Positions 8,598 to 19,163 of a stretch of 64,000 bases of DNA are shown in pieces; within the stretch, counting starts at the first letter, position 1, and every line of letters begins with the position of its first letter. The DNA is from Halegenticoccus tardaugens (GTDB taxonomy: Archaea > Halobacteriota > Halobacteria > Halobacteriales > Haloferacaceae). The DNA lies in assembly GCF_004116405.1 (NCBI RefSeq), contig NZ_SDIC01000003.1, forward strand, positions 496,001 to 560,000. The letters run 5' to 3'. The notes under the pieces were generated by a model. It had not been told where the DNA came from, ran no database searches, and saw only the letters and a program-made list of their open reading frames with translations. A program made the position numbers and the translations under genes.

Positions 8598-9212
8598 TCA
8601 GCGAGCGGCGGCCGCGACGCGCTCTTTTTCTTCTTTCTGCGAGATGGCGTACGTCTGCACGTCGTAGTTCGACGCCCCGACGAGCTGCTGGGCGAGCGCC
8701 TCCGCCGCGCTCGTCTTCGACTTGTGTGAGGCGTTGTACGCGCCGTCGGCGAGGAACTTCAGCGCCTGATCGACGCGGCGCTGGGGCGCGACGTCGACCG
8801 CCTTGGGGACGGAGATGCCGCCGTACTTCAGGCGGACCGTCTCCTCGCGGGGGGCGGCGTTCTCGACCGCGCGGATGAGCACCTGAACCGGGTTCTCGTC
8901 GGTTCGCTCCTCGACGAGTTCGAAGGCGTCGCGGACGATGTTGAGCGCCTTCTGCTTGTGGCCCGTGTTGTCCTCCGACTGCATCAGGCGGTTGACGAGC
9001 CGCTCGACGACGCTGATCTCGCTCTTCTGGAACTGCTTTCCGGCGTGGCGGCCCATCGTGTGGGCGACGGGCGTCACGGAGAGGTAGCGCTGGGTGCTCG
9101 GGTCGCGGTACTCCATCTCGCTCACGTCCCAGACGCCGAACAGCAGCGCGTTCGGGGACGTCTCCTCGCTCTCGGCCGGCGCGTCGGACTCGGGTGTTTC
9201 GCTCTCCGACAT
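8598..9212 (-). CDS. rps7: 30S ribosomal protein S7 (uS7)
   Basis: A 204-residue small-subunit protein that nucleates assembly of the 16S rRNA 3' (head) domain and contacts the E site. The archaeal uS7 core is clear: TPVAHTMGRHAGKQFQKSEI, VVERLVNRLMQ, the NTGHKQKA stretch and the C-terminal helices with ALAQQLVGASN. An acidic, Glu/Ser/Pro-rich tail of about 25 residues precedes the core, as is usual in halophiles. The start lies 2 nt after the S12 stop, so the two genes form one operon in the conserved str-like order (S12-S7). Confidence 0.96.
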   Translation of the reverse strand: MSESETPESDAPAESEETSPNALLFGVWDVSEMEYRDPSTQRYLSVTPVAHTMGRHAGKQFQKSEISVVERLVNRLMQSEDNTGHKQKALNIVRDAFELVEERTDENPVQVLIRAVENAAPREETVRLKYGGISVPKAVDVAPQRRVDQALKFLADGAYNASHKSKTSAAEALAQQLVGASNYDVQTYAISQKEEKERVAAAAR

Positions 9213-9214
9213 GG

Positions 9215-9643
9215 TTATCGAACCGGCTTCTCCGCGTTACCGCGCACCAGTTCGATCATCGACACGCCGTTGACCTTCTCGACTTTGTAGTTGACGCCGG
9301 AGAGGTCGCCCATCGCGCGGCCCTTCGCGCCGCCGATGCCGGCGATCGTGACCTCGTCGTGCTCGTCGATGAAGGAGATCGCGCCGTCGCCGGGGCAGAA
9401 GGCCGTGACCTGCTTGCCGTTTTTGATCAGCTGGACGCGGACGCACTTGCGGATCGCGGAGTTCGGTTGCTTCGCCTCGATGCCGACCTTCTCGAGGACG
9501 ATGCCGCGGGCCTGCGGCGCGCCTTCGAGCGGGTCGGACTTCTTTCGGAGCCCGCGCTCCCGTCGTGCGTACTTCGAGTCGGACCACCGGTGGCTCTGGC
9601 GGTCCTGTTTGAGTTTGCGGGCCGCGTACTTGCCGTTCGCCAT
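9215..9643 (-). CDS. rps12: 30S ribosomal protein S12 (uS12)
   Basis: A 142-residue decoding-centre protein, of the archaeal/eukaryotic (S23e-like) length. Diagnostic stretches are [30 protein letters not shown] and the loop [18 protein letters not shown]. It begins [20 protein letters not shown], the expected N-terminus. A TATA element (9671-9676) lies about 30 nt upstream. With a 215-nt gap to nusA, this means S12-S7 have their own promoter, even if read-through from the rpo operon also occurs. Confidence 0.97.
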   Translation of the reverse strand: MANGKYAARKLKQDRQSHRWSDSKYARRERGLRKKSDPLEGAPQARGIVLEKVGIEAKQPNSAIRKCVRVQLIKNGKQVTAFCPGDGAISFIDEHDEVTIAGIGGAKGRAMGDLSGVNYKVEKVNGVSMIELVRGNAEKPVR

Positions 9644-9670
9644 AGTGACGAAAGCTTCCCGACGGAGCTA

Positions 9671-9676
9671 CTTAAG
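9671..9676 (-). promoter_or_regulatory. TATA element of rps12-rps7
   Basis: Minus-strand gcttaagtag has its core at these positions, about 30 nt before the S12 ATG at 9643. This predicts a leaderless or nearly leaderless S12-S7 mRNA, separate from the upstream rpo-nusA transcript. Confidence 0.55.
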
Positions 9677-9858
9677 CCTCCCTTTTCGGATCCGGCGAAA
9701 CGCCCGCAGGTTCGGTTAGCGGGGTGTAAGAAGGAATCTGAGGCGGTTTCGGCACCGAACGAACGGCGCTCAGGGCGGGAGAGCGGACGAGCGGCGTGCA
9801 GAATTCGTCGCTCCGTCCGAAAGCGCCGGCTCCATTTCGACGCGCGACGGCCGGACCG

Positions 9859-10278
9859 TCACGTCAACTGGACGTCGTCGATGTCGTGGTGCCGGCGCGC
9901 CAGCGCCCGGGCGGTTTCGATGTTGCTGCCGCCCTTGCCGATGGCGACGCCGCGGTCGGCCTCGGCGACTTCGACGTACGCCACCCGGTCGTTCTGCTCG
10001 CTCACGGTCACGTGTCGGACGGCCGCGGGCGCGAGCGCGTTCGCGACGAACGCCTCCGGCGTGTCCGCGTCCTCGACCAGTTCGACCGGACGGTCGACCT
10101 TCTCCTCGAACCGACGGACGGTCCGCCCGTCGGGACCGATCGCCCTGCCCATCTTCCCCGCGGGCACGAGCACGACGAGCCGATCCTCCTCGACGAGACA
10201 GTCCTTCGCGCTCACCGCCGCGATCTCGTCGAAGAGACCGATGTACCGCCGAGCCGCGTCCGACAGCGTGACCTTCAT
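9859..10278 (-). CDS. nusA: NusA-like transcription factor, two KH domains
   Basis: A 139-residue archaeal NusA: two KH RNA-binding domains without the N-terminal polymerase-binding or S1 domains of bacterial NusA. The KH GxxG loops appear as GPDGRTVRRFEEK (first domain) and GKGGSNIETARALA (second). Its role in elongation or termination is inferred from its universal position in archaeal rpo operons. It begins 15 nt after the rpoA2 stop and clearly belongs to the rpoH-B''-B'-A'-A'' operon. No L30e gene lies between rpoA2 and nusA here, unlike in many other archaea. Confidence 0.92.
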   Translation of the reverse strand: MKVTLSDAARRYIGLFDEIAAVSAKDCLVEEDRLVVLVPAGKMGRAIGPDGRTVRRFEEKVDRPVELVEDADTPEAFVANALAPAAVRHVTVSEQNDRVAYVEVAEADRGVAIGKGGSNIETARALARRHHDIDDVQLT

Positions 10279-10293
10279 CCGATCACCCCCGGG

Positions 10294-11550
10294 TCAGTCG
10301 TCCGAGGGCTGTTCGGACGAACCGCCGTCGGACGCGCTGAACGAGCCCATCCGGAGGTCGACGTCGCCGGTGCCGATGGCGACCGGCTTGCCGACGATCA
10401 CGTTCTCGATGACGCCGTCGAGGTCGTCCTCCTCGCCGTGGATCGCCGCGTCGAGCAGGTGGTTGACCGTGACCTCGAAGGCCGCGCGCGCGAGGACGGA
10501 CTCCTTGCTCCCGGAGATGCCGTGCCGGCCGATGGACTCGATCGTGCCCCGGTTGGTCATGATGTCGGAGACGAGCATCAGGTGGCGGACGTTCACGTCG
10601 TCGAGCCCCTGCTCTTCGAGCGTCTCCATCGTCTCTTCGATGATCGACTCGCGGGCCGCCTCGACGCCGAGTTCGCGGTACACCTCGTGGATGTTGTTCG
10701 TCGTCGTCCTGGTGGCGTCGACGCCGTCGATGGCGAGCACGTCGCCGAAGGCGGACCCCTCGGTGTAGAGGACGAACTCCTCGTTTCCGTCGCCGAGCTT
10801 CTCCTTGCGGATGACGACGCGGGTGACGTCCTCGATCCCCTTGAAGACGATCTCGCGGAGGCGCTCGACGAGCTGCAGCAGTTCGCGGTAGCTCGGCTGC
10901 TCCGGACCGAACTCCACGACGGTGCCGCTCCGGCGCGTCGTCACGCCGAGGGCGTCCTCGATCCGTTCTGCGATCTCCGTTGCGACCTCGTCGACGGTGT
11001 CCGCGCGGGGCCACCGCTCCATCAGCGTCTCCTCGTTGAGGTCGACGCGGACGAGCATGTCCGCGACGTTCGTGCTCACGTCGCCAAGCGCGAGGATCTT
11101 CGTCGACTCGATCGCCCAGACGACCTCGTGGGCGCGCTCGCGGTCGGTCGCGTACGGAATGCCCTCGTCGTTCTGCTCCTCGCTTTCGAGGTGGACGGTC
11201 ATCATCGGCGTGTCCGGCGTCTTCCGGGCGTCCACCAGTTCGATGAGCCGCGGGAGCCCCTGCGTGACGTCGATTTCTGCAACGCCAGCGTAGTGGAACG
11301 TGTTCATCGTCATCTGTGTACCTGGCTCACCGATGCTCTGGGCGCTCACCGTCCCGACGGGGTCGAGCGGATCGACCCGGGTGTCGAGGTAGCGCGCCTC
11401 GACCGCCTTCGCGATCTCGTCGGCCTGCTCGACGCTGACGCCCGCGCGGGTGTCGATCGTCTCGTACACCCGGTCTTTGAGCCGCCGCGGGAGTTGCGTG
11501 TCCTCCACGACGAGCTCGACGTCGTCGTCCACGTGCTCGTACTCAGTCAT
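10294..11550 (-). CDS. rpoA2: RNA polymerase subunit A'' (Rpo1C)
   Basis: A 418-residue protein, the C-terminal part of the largest RNA polymerase subunit, split from A' as in most archaea. It contains trigger-loop and jaw regions, including [36 protein letters not shown], where the [10 protein letters not shown] stretch is near-invariant. The C-terminus ends in an acidic, Ser-rich tail. Its start overlaps the A' stop by 8 nt in another frame, so the two halves are translationally coupled and made in equal amounts. Confidence 0.97.
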   Translation of the reverse strand: MTEYEHVDDDVELVVEDTQLPRRLKDRVYETIDTRAGVSVEQADEIAKAVEARYLDTRVDPLDPVGTVSAQSIGEPGTQMTMNTFHYAGVAEIDVTQGLPRLIELVDARKTPDTPMMTVHLESEEQNDEGIPYATDRERAHEVVWAIESTKILALGDVSTNVADMLVRVDLNEETLMERWPRADTVDEVATEIAERIEDALGVTTRRSGTVVEFGPEQPSYRELLQLVERLREIVFKGIEDVTRVVIRKEKLGDGNEEFVLYTEGSAFGDVLAIDGVDATRTTTNNIHEVYRELGVEAARESIIEETMETLEEQGLDDVNVRHLMLVSDIMTNRGTIESIGRHGISGSKESVLARAAFEVTVNHLLDAAIHGEEDDLDGVIENVIVGKPVAIGTGDVDLRMGSFSASDGGSSEQPSDD

Positions 11551-14473
11551 CCGATTCCACCTCCTGTCCGCGGCTGCCGACGCGCGGCTCCGCGTGCTCC
11601 GAGAGGTTCGTCGGCGGTTCCCTCGTGCCGAGGAACCGCTCTTTGTCCGCCTCGCTGTCGAACTCCGCCTCGACGATCCGATCCGCGATGCTGTCGACGT
11701 CGATGTCGTTGCCCGCGCCGGAGGAGACGCGCACCGGGCTGGTGCCGTCCTCGCCGAACTCGAACTGGACGATGGTGCCGCTGGTGTCGCGCACCGTCCC
11801 GTCGTACTGCGTCTCGAGTTCGGACAGCGCGTTGATGAGCCGGCGCTGGAGGTAGCCGGACTTGGAGGTCCGGACCGCCGTGTCGACGAGCCCCTCGCGG
11901 CCGCCCATCGCGTGGAAGAAGAACTCCCGCGGGGTCAGCCCGCCGCGGTAGGAGTTCTCCACGAAGCCGTGCGCGTCGGCGGAGAGGTCGTTCTTCTCGT
12001 AGTGGCTGAGGGTGCGGTCCTCGTACCCGCGGTTGATCCGTTCGCCCCGAACCGCCTGCTGGCCGACGCAGCCGGCCATCTGCGTCAGGTTGAGCATCGA
12101 TCCGCGAGCGCCCGAGCGGGCCATGATGACCGCCGGGTTGTCGTCGCCGAAGTGGTCCTCCGCGATCTCGCCGGCGCTGTCGCGGGCCTTCCCGAGCGTC
12201 TGCATGATCTTCATCTCCAGCGTCTCGTCCACGGTCCGCCCCGGCAGCGACTCGAGTTCGCCAGCCTCGTACGTCGCGATGAGCTCCTCGATGCGCTCGT
12301 AGGCGTTTTCGATGGCCTCGTCGACCATCTCGTTCGCCTCGTCCGGAATCGACTCGTCGTCGATGCCGAGCGAGAACCCGAAGTGCATGATGGCGCGCAT
12401 CGCCAGCGCGGAGATCTCGTTGATGAAGATCCGCGCGCGCGTCTCGGAGTACACCTTCGTTATGGTGTCGACGATCTCGCCGCCGAACGCGCCGACCGCG
12501 TCCTCGTCGACGGTGCCTTCGACCAGCTGTCCGTCCTCGATGACGACCGTGTCGCCGGTCGAACTCACGAATTCGAGCGAGAGGTCGTCGGGAAGGAGCT
12601 CCGAGAAGATCGTCCGGCCGGTCCAGTACGGCTCGCCGTCGTCTTGACCATCGGGCTGCGGTAGCTCGTCGACGCTCGTCGCCCGCAGCAGGTCGAGCGC
12701 CTGCGTCTCGCTGAAGCGCGGGTTCTCGTGGGTGAGGAGGTAGGTGCCCGAGATGTGGTCCTGGATCGCCCCGATGATGTTCTCGCCGAAGCGCGGGCTG
12801 AGGATCTGCTCCTGCACGCGCATGAGGACGCGCGCCTCGGCGCGGGCTTCCTCGTTCTGCAGCGCGTGCATGTTCATCTCGTCGCCGTCGAAGTCGGCGT
12901 TGTACGGCGGGCAGACGGTCGTGTTCAGCCGGAACGTCTTGTACGGCATCACCACGACCTCGTGGGCCATGATCGACATCCGGTGCAGCGACGGCTGCCG
13001 GTTGAAGATGACGATGTCGCCGTCGACGAGGTGGCGGTTGACCTCCCAGCCAAGTTCGACCTTCTCCGCGAGTTCCTCGCAGTTCTTCTCGGTCACCTTG
13101 AGTCGGCGGCCGTCGGGGCGCTTCACGTAGTTCGCGCCCGGGTGCCCCTCGGGACCGTTCGCCACGTACTGGCGGGCCTCCGCGGCGTTTCGCTCGGTGA
13201 CGTTCATCGTCTGCGTCATCTCGCGCGCCACGCGCTCGGGCACGCCGACCTCGTTGAGCGACAGCGTCGGGTCGGGGCTGATGACGGTCCGCGCGGAGAA
13301 GTTCACGCGCTTGCCGGAGAGCGAGCCGCGGAAGCGACCTTCCTTCCCCTTGAGGCGCTGGCTGAGCGTCTTCAGCGGCCGGCCGGAGCGGTGCCGCGCC
13401 GGCGGCGTGCCGCTGATCTCGTTGTCGATGAACGTGGTGACGTGGTACTGGAGCAGCTCCCACAGGTCCTCGATGATGAGCTGCGGCGCGCCGGCCTCGC
13501 GGTTCTCCATGAACCGCTGGTTGATGCGGATGATGTCCACCAGCTTGTGGGTGAGATCGTCCTCCGAGCGCTGGCCGTTGTCGAGCGTGATCGACGGCCG
13601 GGCCGTCACCGGCGGCACGGGGAGGACCGTCAGGATCATCCACTCGGGGCGCGATCGCTCGGGGTCGATCCCGAGCGTCTCGATGTCCTCCTCGGGGATG
13701 TCCTCGAACCAGTCGCGGATGTCCGAGGGCATCAGCTTGTTCATGTCCTCCTCGGTCAGATCCACGTCGAGCGCCTTCTCGAGGGCCTTCCTGTCCTCCT
13801 TTCGCGGGCGGAACTCGCCCGAGAGGATCTCGTTGACCCGCTGGAGGTCGATCCCGGTCTCCTCGGCCAGCCCCTGCGGGGACGTTCCGACGTCGTCCTC
13901 GTCGTCCGGATCGGGCTGCATCGCCGACGCGATCCGCTCGGAGTAGTCGCCCGAGAGGACGTCCTGCACCTCGTAGTACGTGGTCGGCTTCTCGTGTTTG
14001 ATGTCGTGCTGGCGAGCGCCGCAGTACGGACACTGGTTCGCCTTCCGCGCCTGCCGAACCGCCGCCTTCAGCACGTCGTTCGGATCCTCGCCCAGTTCCT
14101 TCGTCCGTTCGAGCCGGTCGCGGAACTCGGCCTGCTCCTCCTCCGTGAGCGCGAGCCGTCCGCACTCGCGGCACGTAGAGCGGAGCAATCGGCGGATGAG
14201 CTTCGTGAAGCCGACGTGGATGACCGGCGCGGCGAGCTCGATGTGGCCGAAGTGGCCGTTACACGACCCCGAGTGCTGCCCGCACGTGCGGCACTCCAGC
14301 CCGGGGTCGATGACGCCCAGCCGCGGGTCCATGAGCCCCATGTCGATGGGGTAGCCGTCGTCGTCGTACGTGTCCGCCGTGATGACCTTCGTCGCGGACA
14401 TGTCCCGGTACGTCTCCGGGTCCATCAGCCCGAACTGGAGCCCGCCGAGTTCCTTCGGTGTTTGCATTGACAT
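11543..14473 (-). CDS. rpoA1: RNA polymerase subunit A' (Rpo1N)
   Basis: A 976-residue protein, the N-terminal part of the largest subunit. The catalytic magnesium loop [12 protein letters not shown] lies near residues 524-535. Zinc-binding clusters near the N-terminus include [23 protein letters not shown] and CPYCGA. The clamp and bridge regions ([26 protein letters not shown]) are intact. I find no intein or large insertion. The ATG at 14473 and an in-frame ATG two codons later are both possible. The gap to the upstream B' stop is 12 nt and the 3' end overlaps A''. Confidence 0.97.
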   Translation of the reverse strand: MSMQTPKELGGLQFGLMDPETYRDMSATKVITADTYDDDGYPIDMGLMDPRLGVIDPGLECRTCGQHSGSCNGHFGHIELAAPVIHVGFTKLIRRLLRSTCRECGRLALTEEEQAEFRDRLERTKELGEDPNDVLKAAVRQARKANQCPYCGARQHDIKHEKPTTYYEVQDVLSGDYSERIASAMQPDPDDEDDVGTSPQGLAEETGIDLQRVNEILSGEFRPRKEDRKALEKALDVDLTEEDMNKLMPSDIRDWFEDIPEEDIETLGIDPERSRPEWMILTVLPVPPVTARPSITLDNGQRSEDDLTHKLVDIIRINQRFMENREAGAPQLIIEDLWELLQYHVTTFIDNEISGTPPARHRSGRPLKTLSQRLKGKEGRFRGSLSGKRVNFSARTVISPDPTLSLNEVGVPERVAREMTQTMNVTERNAAEARQYVANGPEGHPGANYVKRPDGRRLKVTEKNCEELAEKVELGWEVNRHLVDGDIVIFNRQPSLHRMSIMAHEVVVMPYKTFRLNTTVCPPYNADFDGDEMNMHALQNEEARAEARVLMRVQEQILSPRFGENIIGAIQDHISGTYLLTHENPRFSETQALDLLRATSVDELPQPDGQDDGEPYWTGRTIFSELLPDDLSLEFVSSTGDTVVIEDGQLVEGTVDEDAVGAFGGEIVDTITKVYSETRARIFINEISALAMRAIMHFGFSLGIDDESIPDEANEMVDEAIENAYERIEELIATYEAGELESLPGRTVDETLEMKIMQTLGKARDSAGEIAEDHFGDDNPAVIMARSGARGSMLNLTQMAGCVGQQAVRGERINRGYEDRTLSHYEKNDLSADAHGFVENSYRGGLTPREFFFHAMGGREGLVDTAVRTSKSGYLQRRLINALSELETQYDGTVRDTSGTIVQFEFGEDGTSPVRVSSGAGNDIDVDSIADRIVEAEFDSEADKERFLGTREPPTNLSEHAEPRVGSRGQEVESDD

Positions 14474-14485
14474 TTGTCGTACCCT

Positions 14486-16312
14486 CTAAACTGCGTCCTC
14501 GAGTTCCAGCCGCGGTCGGATGCCGAGCGCGATCATCTCGTCGAGCAGGAGTTTGAACGCGTAGCTGACCTCGATCTGGTGGATGTCGTCCTCGTCTTTC
14601 GTGATCGGATCGTAGATCCGGCGCTGTTCTCTGTCCTCGACGGCGACCATCCCGGTTTCCGCGCTCACGTACACGAGTTCGCGGTCCGACGAGTCCAGCA
14701 GTCGCTCCTTGAGCGCCATCGCCGCCCCGTGTCCGATGAGCACCTCGCGCTCCATCTCGCCCACGCGCAGGCCGCCCTCGCGGGCGCGCCCCTCCGTGGG
14801 CTGGCGGGTGAGCACCTGCACCGGCCCGCGCGAACGGGCGTGCAGCTTGTTGCTCACCATGTGGTACAGCTTGTGATACAGAATCACGCCCACGAAGATC
14901 TCGGCCTCGATCTTCTCGCCGGTGACGCCGGAGTACATGACCTCCTTGCCGGAGGACTTGAACCCCTTCTCCTCCAGGGACGAGCGGAGGCGCTCCTCGC
15001 TTTCGCCCTGGAACGCGGTGCCGTCGACGCGCCTCCCTTCGAGCGAGCCGACCTTGCCGCCGAGCATCTCCAGCACGTGACCGACCGTCATCCGCGACGG
15101 CAGCGCGTGCGGATTGATCACGAGGTCGGGGACGACCCCCTCGTCCGTGAAGGGCATGTCCTCCTGCGGCGCGAGGTGGCCGACGACGCCCTTTTGCCCG
15201 TGGCGCGAGGCGAACTTGTCGCCGAGTTCGGGGATGCGCTCGTCGCGCACCGACACCTTCGAGAGCTTCGAGCCGTCCTCGCCCTCCATCAGCGTGACGG
15301 TGTCGACGACGCCGTCCTCGCCGGAGCGCATCGTCACGGAGGTTTCGCGGCGCTTCTGCGGCGACAGCCCGCCCATGTCGTCCGGTTCCTCGAGGAACCG
15401 CGGCGGGCTCGTCTTCCCGAGGAGCACGGAGTTCTCGTCGACGACCGTCTCGGGGTTCACGAGGCCGTCCTCGTCGAGGTGCGTGTAGGCGTCCTCGCCG
15501 CGGGCGCCGCGTACGTCCTGCGAGGGGATCTCGAAGCGATCCTCCTGACCGCCAGGGTAGCGGCGCTCTTCGCCCTCGTAGGTCCGGAAGAAGTGCGAAC
15601 GGGCGAGCGCGCGCTCTACGGACCCTTTGTTCATGACGAGCGCGTCCTCGATGTTGAACCCCTCGTAGCTCATGACGGCGACGACGAAGTTCTGCGCCGC
15701 CGGCCGCTCGTCGAAGTCGATCTGCTCCGTCGTCTGCGTCTTGACCATCGCCACCTGCGGGTAGTGCAGGAGGTGCTGGCGGGTGTCGGGGCGAATGCGG
15801 TAGTTGGCCGAGGGGATCCCGAGCGACTGCTTCATCATCCCCGCGCCCATGGTGATGCGGGGTGACGCGTTGTGTTCCGGGTAGGGGATCATCCCCGACC
15901 CGACGCTGAAGATGAGCGAGGGGTCGATCTCGAGGTGGGTGTGCTCGGGCGTGATGTCCTCCTCGTCGACGGCGACGTAGATGTCCTCTTCCTCCTCGGC
16001 GTCGATGAACTCGACGTAGCCGCGGTCGACGAGGTCCTCGAACGTCAGGTCGCCGCTTTCGACCGCCTCGATCTCCTCGTCGCCGAGGATCGATTCGCCG
16101 TTCTCCATGACGATGAGCGGGCGTCGCGCGCGCCCCGCGTCGGCGTTGACGATGACCTCGCGGGTGCGCTCTTTGACGCTCACGTTCACCATGCCGCTGA
16201 CGTCGCCGCGTCGTCGCGCTTCTCGAATCTGTTCTGCGAGCTGGTGCGGGTCCGGGTGGGTCCCGACCAGGCTGCCGTTGACGTACACCTTCGCGTCTCG
16301 TGCCTGTGCCAT
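14486..16312 (-). CDS. rpoB1: RNA polymerase subunit B' (Rpo2C)
   Basis: A 608-residue protein, the C-terminal half of the second-largest subunit, which is split in haloarchaea and methanogens. It carries the hybrid-binding and wall regions, with the near-invariant [15 protein letters not shown] around residue 365 and [29 protein letters not shown] split by conserved turns near the C-terminus. The start follows the B'' stop by 6 nt. It is expected to assemble with B'' into the functional beta-like subunit. Confidence 0.97.
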   Translation of the reverse strand: MAQARDAKVYVNGSLVGTHPDPHQLAEQIREARRRGDVSGMVNVSVKERTREVIVNADAGRARRPLIVMENGESILGDEEIEAVESGDLTFEDLVDRGYVEFIDAEEEEDIYVAVDEEDITPEHTHLEIDPSLIFSVGSGMIPYPEHNASPRITMGAGMMKQSLGIPSANYRIRPDTRQHLLHYPQVAMVKTQTTEQIDFDERPAAQNFVVAVMSYEGFNIEDALVMNKGSVERALARSHFFRTYEGEERRYPGGQEDRFEIPSQDVRGARGEDAYTHLDEDGLVNPETVVDENSVLLGKTSPPRFLEEPDDMGGLSPQKRRETSVTMRSGEDGVVDTVTLMEGEDGSKLSKVSVRDERIPELGDKFASRHGQKGVVGHLAPQEDMPFTDEGVVPDLVINPHALPSRMTVGHVLEMLGGKVGSLEGRRVDGTAFQGESEERLRSSLEEKGFKSSGKEVMYSGVTGEKIEAEIFVGVILYHKLYHMVSNKLHARSRGPVQVLTRQPTEGRAREGGLRVGEMEREVLIGHGAAMALKERLLDSSDRELVYVSAETGMVAVEDREQRRIYDPITKDEDDIHQIEVSYAFKLLLDEMIALGIRPRLELEDAV

Positions 16313-16318
16313 GTGTGA

Positions 16319-17893
16319 TCAGTCGTCCGCGGTCGTCGTCGTGCGTTCAACGCCGTCGATGCCGGGCATACCTTCGACGCCCATCGACGCCAGTTCGCGC
16401 TTCAGCGCCTGTTCGTCCTCGATGTTCTGCGACAGCTCCATCGCCTGCGCGAAGTTCTTCACCAGCCCGCAGTTCGGTCCCTCGGGAGTCTCGGAGGGGC
16501 CGATCCGACCCCACTGGGTCGCGTGCAGGTCGCGCGCCTCGAAGTGCGGCTGGCTGCGCGACAGCGGGCTGCGGAGCCGTCGCAGGTGCGACAGCACGCC
16601 CATGTAGTCGGTGCGGTCGACGAGCTGGGAGACGCCGGAGCGACCGCCCACCCAGTTCCCGGTGGCGATCGGGTGTTCGAGCCGCTCGGTCAGCACGTCG
16701 GATCGGACGACGGTGTTGACCGTGAGGTTCCGGTTGCGCATGTTCGCGCGTTCGAGCTGGTACTTCACGTCGCGCGCGAGCTTGTTCAGCGCCGTTCGGA
16801 ATAGGTCCTTCATCAGGTCGCCGCTGACCTTGAGGCGCTTGTTCGCGTAGTGGTCCTTGTCGTCGGCGTCGCGCCGCCCGAGCGCGAGTTCGAAGCACGC
16901 CTCCGCCATCCGACAGAGGTAGAACGCCTTGTTGGTCCGGACCTCCTCCTCCTCTATGCCCTCCTCGTGGAGGTGCGGCAGGAGGTACCGGTCGATGACG
17001 TAGTTGGCCCGCTTGAGCTGGTAGTTCTTCCCCTGCCCGCTCGCGACGCGCTTGCCGAGCGTCTCGATGGCCTCCTCCTGCGTCTGGACCTCGGCCATCT
17101 CCAGGTTCTCGAGCATGAACTTCACGATCTCGGGGTCGTCGGAGACGCGGTGGACGATCTCCTCGTCCGACTCCAGCCCGAGCGCGCGCACGAGCGTGAT
17201 GAAGTTCACGCTGCCCGACACCGACGGGAAGGACACTTCGAGGATGCCCTCGCGGTTGCGCTCACAGAGGACCAGCGCGCGGTACCCGCGGCGCTGGCTG
17301 AACGTCTTCGCGACCTGGATCTCGTCGCCGTACTTCGTGTCGTACTCGGCGAGGATCTTGTTCGGCGCGAGGTCCTCGCTCGTCATGAGCACGCGCTCGG
17401 AGCCGTTGACGATGAAGTAGCCGCCGGGGTCGACGGGGTCCTCGCCGATCTCGACGAGCTCCTGCTCGGAGAAGCCGGCGATGTTGCACTTGTCGGAGCC
17501 GACCATGATGGGCATGCGGCCGACCTTCGTCTCGGCGGAGTCGACGACGACCTCCTCTTCCTCCTCGCCGCCGCGGACGATCGACATCTCCATGAACACC
17601 GGGGCGGCGTAGGTGATGTTCCGCAGGCGCGCCTCCTGCGGGTAGAGAAGCTCCTCGCTCCCGTCGGCCTCGCGCACGCGGGGAGTCACGACGCGGACGT
17701 CGCCGAGTTCGACCCACACCGGCTCCTCGCCCTCCTTGTCGCCGATGTCGGTGTCGATGGTGCCCTTCTCGTCGACGACCTCCTGCATCCCGCGGCCGAG
17801 AAACGCGTTGAACGAGCGGAAGTGGTGTTCGGCGAGTCTGTCCTGCGAGAAGTACTCCCGGGAGATGCTGCGTCGCGCTGTTCGGTCCATCAC
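16319..17893 (-). CDS. rpoB2: RNA polymerase subunit B'' (Rpo2N)
   Basis: A 524-residue protein, the N-terminal half of the second-largest subunit, with the protrusion, lobe and fork regions. The fork stretch [19 protein letters not shown] and the following [14 protein letters not shown] are typical. It opens with two ATG codons in tandem (17893 and 17890). The first overlaps the rpoH stop in an ATGA coupling, which favours 17893. The acidic C-terminal tail ends just before B'. Confidence 0.97.
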   Translation of the reverse strand: MMDRTARRSISREYFSQDRLAEHHFRSFNAFLGRGMQEVVDEKGTIDTDIGDKEGEEPVWVELGDVRVVTPRVREADGSEELLYPQEARLRNITYAAPVFMEMSIVRGGEEEEEVVVDSAETKVGRMPIMVGSDKCNIAGFSEQELVEIGEDPVDPGGYFIVNGSERVLMTSEDLAPNKILAEYDTKYGDEIQVAKTFSQRRGYRALVLCERNREGILEVSFPSVSGSVNFITLVRALGLESDEEIVHRVSDDPEIVKFMLENLEMAEVQTQEEAIETLGKRVASGQGKNYQLKRANYVIDRYLLPHLHEEGIEEEEVRTNKAFYLCRMAEACFELALGRRDADDKDHYANKRLKVSGDLMKDLFRTALNKLARDVKYQLERANMRNRNLTVNTVVRSDVLTERLEHPIATGNWVGGRSGVSQLVDRTDYMGVLSHLRRLRSPLSRSQPHFEARDLHATQWGRIGPSETPEGPNCGLVKNFAQAMELSQNIEDEQALKRELASMGVEGMPGIDGVERTTTTADD

Positions 17894-18123
17894 TCGACCA
17901 CCAGTCGGTACACGACTGCTCTGTCGGTCGTTCGGGAGTCTCTGACGATTTTGACGATGTCACCGGGCTCCGCGTCCGTGTCGCGGAGCGCCGGATCGCT
18001 TTTCTTTATTTTTGGCAAGTTTGTCTTACTGACGTTGTACTCTTCCAGCACCTCCTCGACGCGCGCCGGGTCGTCGAGGACCGTGTGCTCCGGAACCAGT
18101 GTGTGTTGGCTTACGTCTACCAT
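17890..18123 (-). CDS. rpoH: RNA polymerase subunit H (Rpo5)
   Basis: A 77-residue subunit matching archaeal Rpo5/RpoH, the counterpart of the eukaryotic RPB5 C-terminal domain. Typical stretches are [27 protein letters not shown] and the end [24 protein letters not shown] split by the expected turn. It is the first gene of the rpo operon; its stop overlaps rpoB2 by 4 nt. A strong TATA element at 18190-18197 predicts a 5' leader of roughly 40 nt for this operon. Confidence 0.96.
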   Translation of the reverse strand: MVDVSQHTLVPEHTVLDDPARVEEVLEEYNVSKTNLPKIKKSDPALRDTDAEPGDIVKIVRDSRTTDRAVVYRLVVE

Positions 18124-18189
18124 GGATGGGTTTGCCTGTGGGGAGAAGCTGCTGTCACGAGATACTACAGCGGGCTAATGGCCCCATGC

Positions 18190-18197
18190 ATTTAATA
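18190..18197 (-). promoter_or_regulatory. TATA element of the rpoH-B''-B'-A'-A''-nusA operon
   Basis: Minus-strand tattaaat is a close match to the haloarchaeal TATA consensus. With the usual 25-nt spacing, transcription would start near 18165, about 40 nt before the rpoH ATG. This is one of the few clearly leadered operons in the window. Confidence 0.6.
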
Positions 18198-18352
18198 CTT
18201 ACCAAGTCGTGTGGGACGCGCCGCTATCCGACCGCCGGTCGAGCGGCGGCCGGTCGGGCTCGTGTTGTCTCCACGCAAGGTCTACCGAAGTATAGGTATT
18301 GCGGCGATTTCGTCGCGGTACCGTCGTGCACACCGACCGGAGATGGCAAACC

Positions 18353-18360
18353 TTATTTAA
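18353..18360 (+). promoter_or_regulatory. TATA element of tRNA-Asp
   Basis: ttatttaa ends 28 nt upstream of the mature 5' end of tRNA-Asp, a normal position for an archaeal tRNA promoter. Confidence 0.6.
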
Positions 18361-18388
18361 CAGTCGGGGCTACGAGTGAACGCCGCAA

Positions 18389-18461
18389 GCCCGGGTGGTG
18401 TAGTGGCCCATCATACGACCCTGTCACGGTCGTGACGCGGGTTCAAATCCCGCCTCGGGCG
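18389..18461 (+). tRNA. tRNA-Asp (GTC)
   Basis: A 73-nt cloverleaf with acceptor gcccggg paired to ctcgggc, anticodon stem cgacc/ggtcg around loop ctgtcac (anticodon GTC), T-arm gcggg-ttcaaat-cccgc, and discriminator G73 as expected for Asp. No CCA is encoded. Its 3' end is followed directly by an inverted repeat and, 161 nt downstream (3' end to 3' end), by a partial copy of its T-arm and 3' acceptor strand. Confidence 0.97.
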
Positions 18462-18462
18462 T

Positions 18463-18529
18463 TTTCCTCGGAACCTACCACCTAGCGAGGCGTTTTATCG
18501 CCGAGCGTACTCTCGGTTCCGAGAGGAAA
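18463..18529 (+). repeat. imperfect inverted repeat abutting the tRNA-Asp 3' end
   Basis: tttcctcggaacc (18463-18475) is complementary to ggttccgagaggaaa (18515-18529) apart from a 2-nt bulge. The stem starts two bases after the tRNA discriminator. It could act as the 3' trailer or terminator structure of the tRNA transcript, or mark the end of an inserted unit. Confidence 0.5.
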
Positions 18530-18598
18530 CCGGGTCGCGGGAGTTGAATCAGGGAGGTCGCAGTCTCGCGAGCGAAGCGAGCGAGGAAGCGTCCGACC

Positions 18599-18622
18599 GC
18601 GGTTCAAATCCCGCCCCGGCCG
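18599..18622 (+). repeat. partial copy of tRNA 3' end (T-arm and acceptor strand)
   Basis: gcggttcaaatcccgcc followed by a diverged acceptor strand (ccggccg) repeats the last 24-25 nt of tRNA-Asp (18437-18461) in the same orientation. It has no 5' tRNA half. The preceding 40 nt contain an alternating gcgag/gcgaag tract. It resembles an attachment-site remnant or one of the tRNA-tail units also seen beside tRNA-Phe and tRNA-Arg. Confidence 0.6.
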
Positions 18623-18668
18623 TGTTTCTGCCGAAACCACCTCGTGAGCGAGGAGACTCGGCGAACAC

Positions 18669-19016
18669 CTACTCGATCGACGGTTCGCGATACTCCGCGT
18701 ACGCGGAGGTCGACCCGTCGAGCCGCTGGAGCGTCACGACGATCCGGTTCGCGCGTAATTCGATCTCGATCCGCTCGAAGTCGGGTTCGTAGACGCCGTA
18801 GTGGTGTCCTTCGCTGTCCATCTTCGTCTCCTCGCGGAGCAACCCGCGGGCGGTCATGACGCCGACCCGCCGGTAGATGGACGACTGACTGCCGTCGCAG
18901 ATTCGGCTCAGATCCTTCACCGATCGACGCTTCACGCACGTCTCGACGAGAATCTGGCGGACGTAGGGATCCGCGAGCATGTCGAATACGCCGTCGGGGT
19001 CCCACTCCCGCGCCAC
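18669..19016 (-). CDS. winged-helix transcriptional regulator (ArsR-like)
   Basis: A 115-residue protein from the GTG at 19016. It has an N-terminal winged helix (DPYVRQILVETCVKRRSVKDLS, recognition helix in SQSSIYRRVGVMTARGLL, wing EGHHYGVYEP) and a C-terminal beta segment. It is a DNA-binding regulator with unknown targets. The start is uncertain. A TATA (atatatga on the complementary strand, near 19066-19072) lies about 50 nt upstream of 19016 with a GGGGGGAG tract 7 nt before the GTG, which I prefer. In-frame ATGs at 19142 and 19157 would add about 42-47 low-complexity residues and overlap the divergent gene's promoter. It is divergent from the HalOD1 gene and may control it. Confidence 0.75.
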   Translation of the reverse strand: MAREWDPDGVFDMLADPYVRQILVETCVKRRSVKDLSRICDGSQSSIYRRVGVMTARGLLREETKMDSEGHHYGVYEPDFERIEIELRANRIVVTLQRLDGSTSAYAEYREPSIE

Positions 19017-19133
19017 GTTTAGCTCCCCCCTGAGCGGCTCACTGTCACGTACCTCGTACCCTTCTGATATATGAGGGTTCGCGGCGGATGAATCGAGCGG
19101 AGATTCCGGCGTCGGCCGGAATCCTGGACAACC

Positions 19134-19139
19134 TTTATT
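19134..19139 (+). promoter_or_regulatory. TATA element of HalOD1 gene
   Basis: tttatt lies 25-30 nt upstream of the ATG at 19164, predicting a leaderless mRNA. It overlaps the alternative upstream starts of the divergent regulator, which argues against those starts. Confidence 0.5.
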
Positions 19140-19163
19140 CATCAACTGCCGTATCATTCCACC

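Noticed and set aside
12728-14470. 580-residue plus-strand open frame opposite rpoA1
   Set aside because: Antisense shadow of the A' subunit gene, with no promoter or homology signal.
18099-18485. Plus-strand frame across the rpo promoter and tRNA-Asp
   Set aside because: It covers a tRNA gene and the rpo promoter, so it is not coding.
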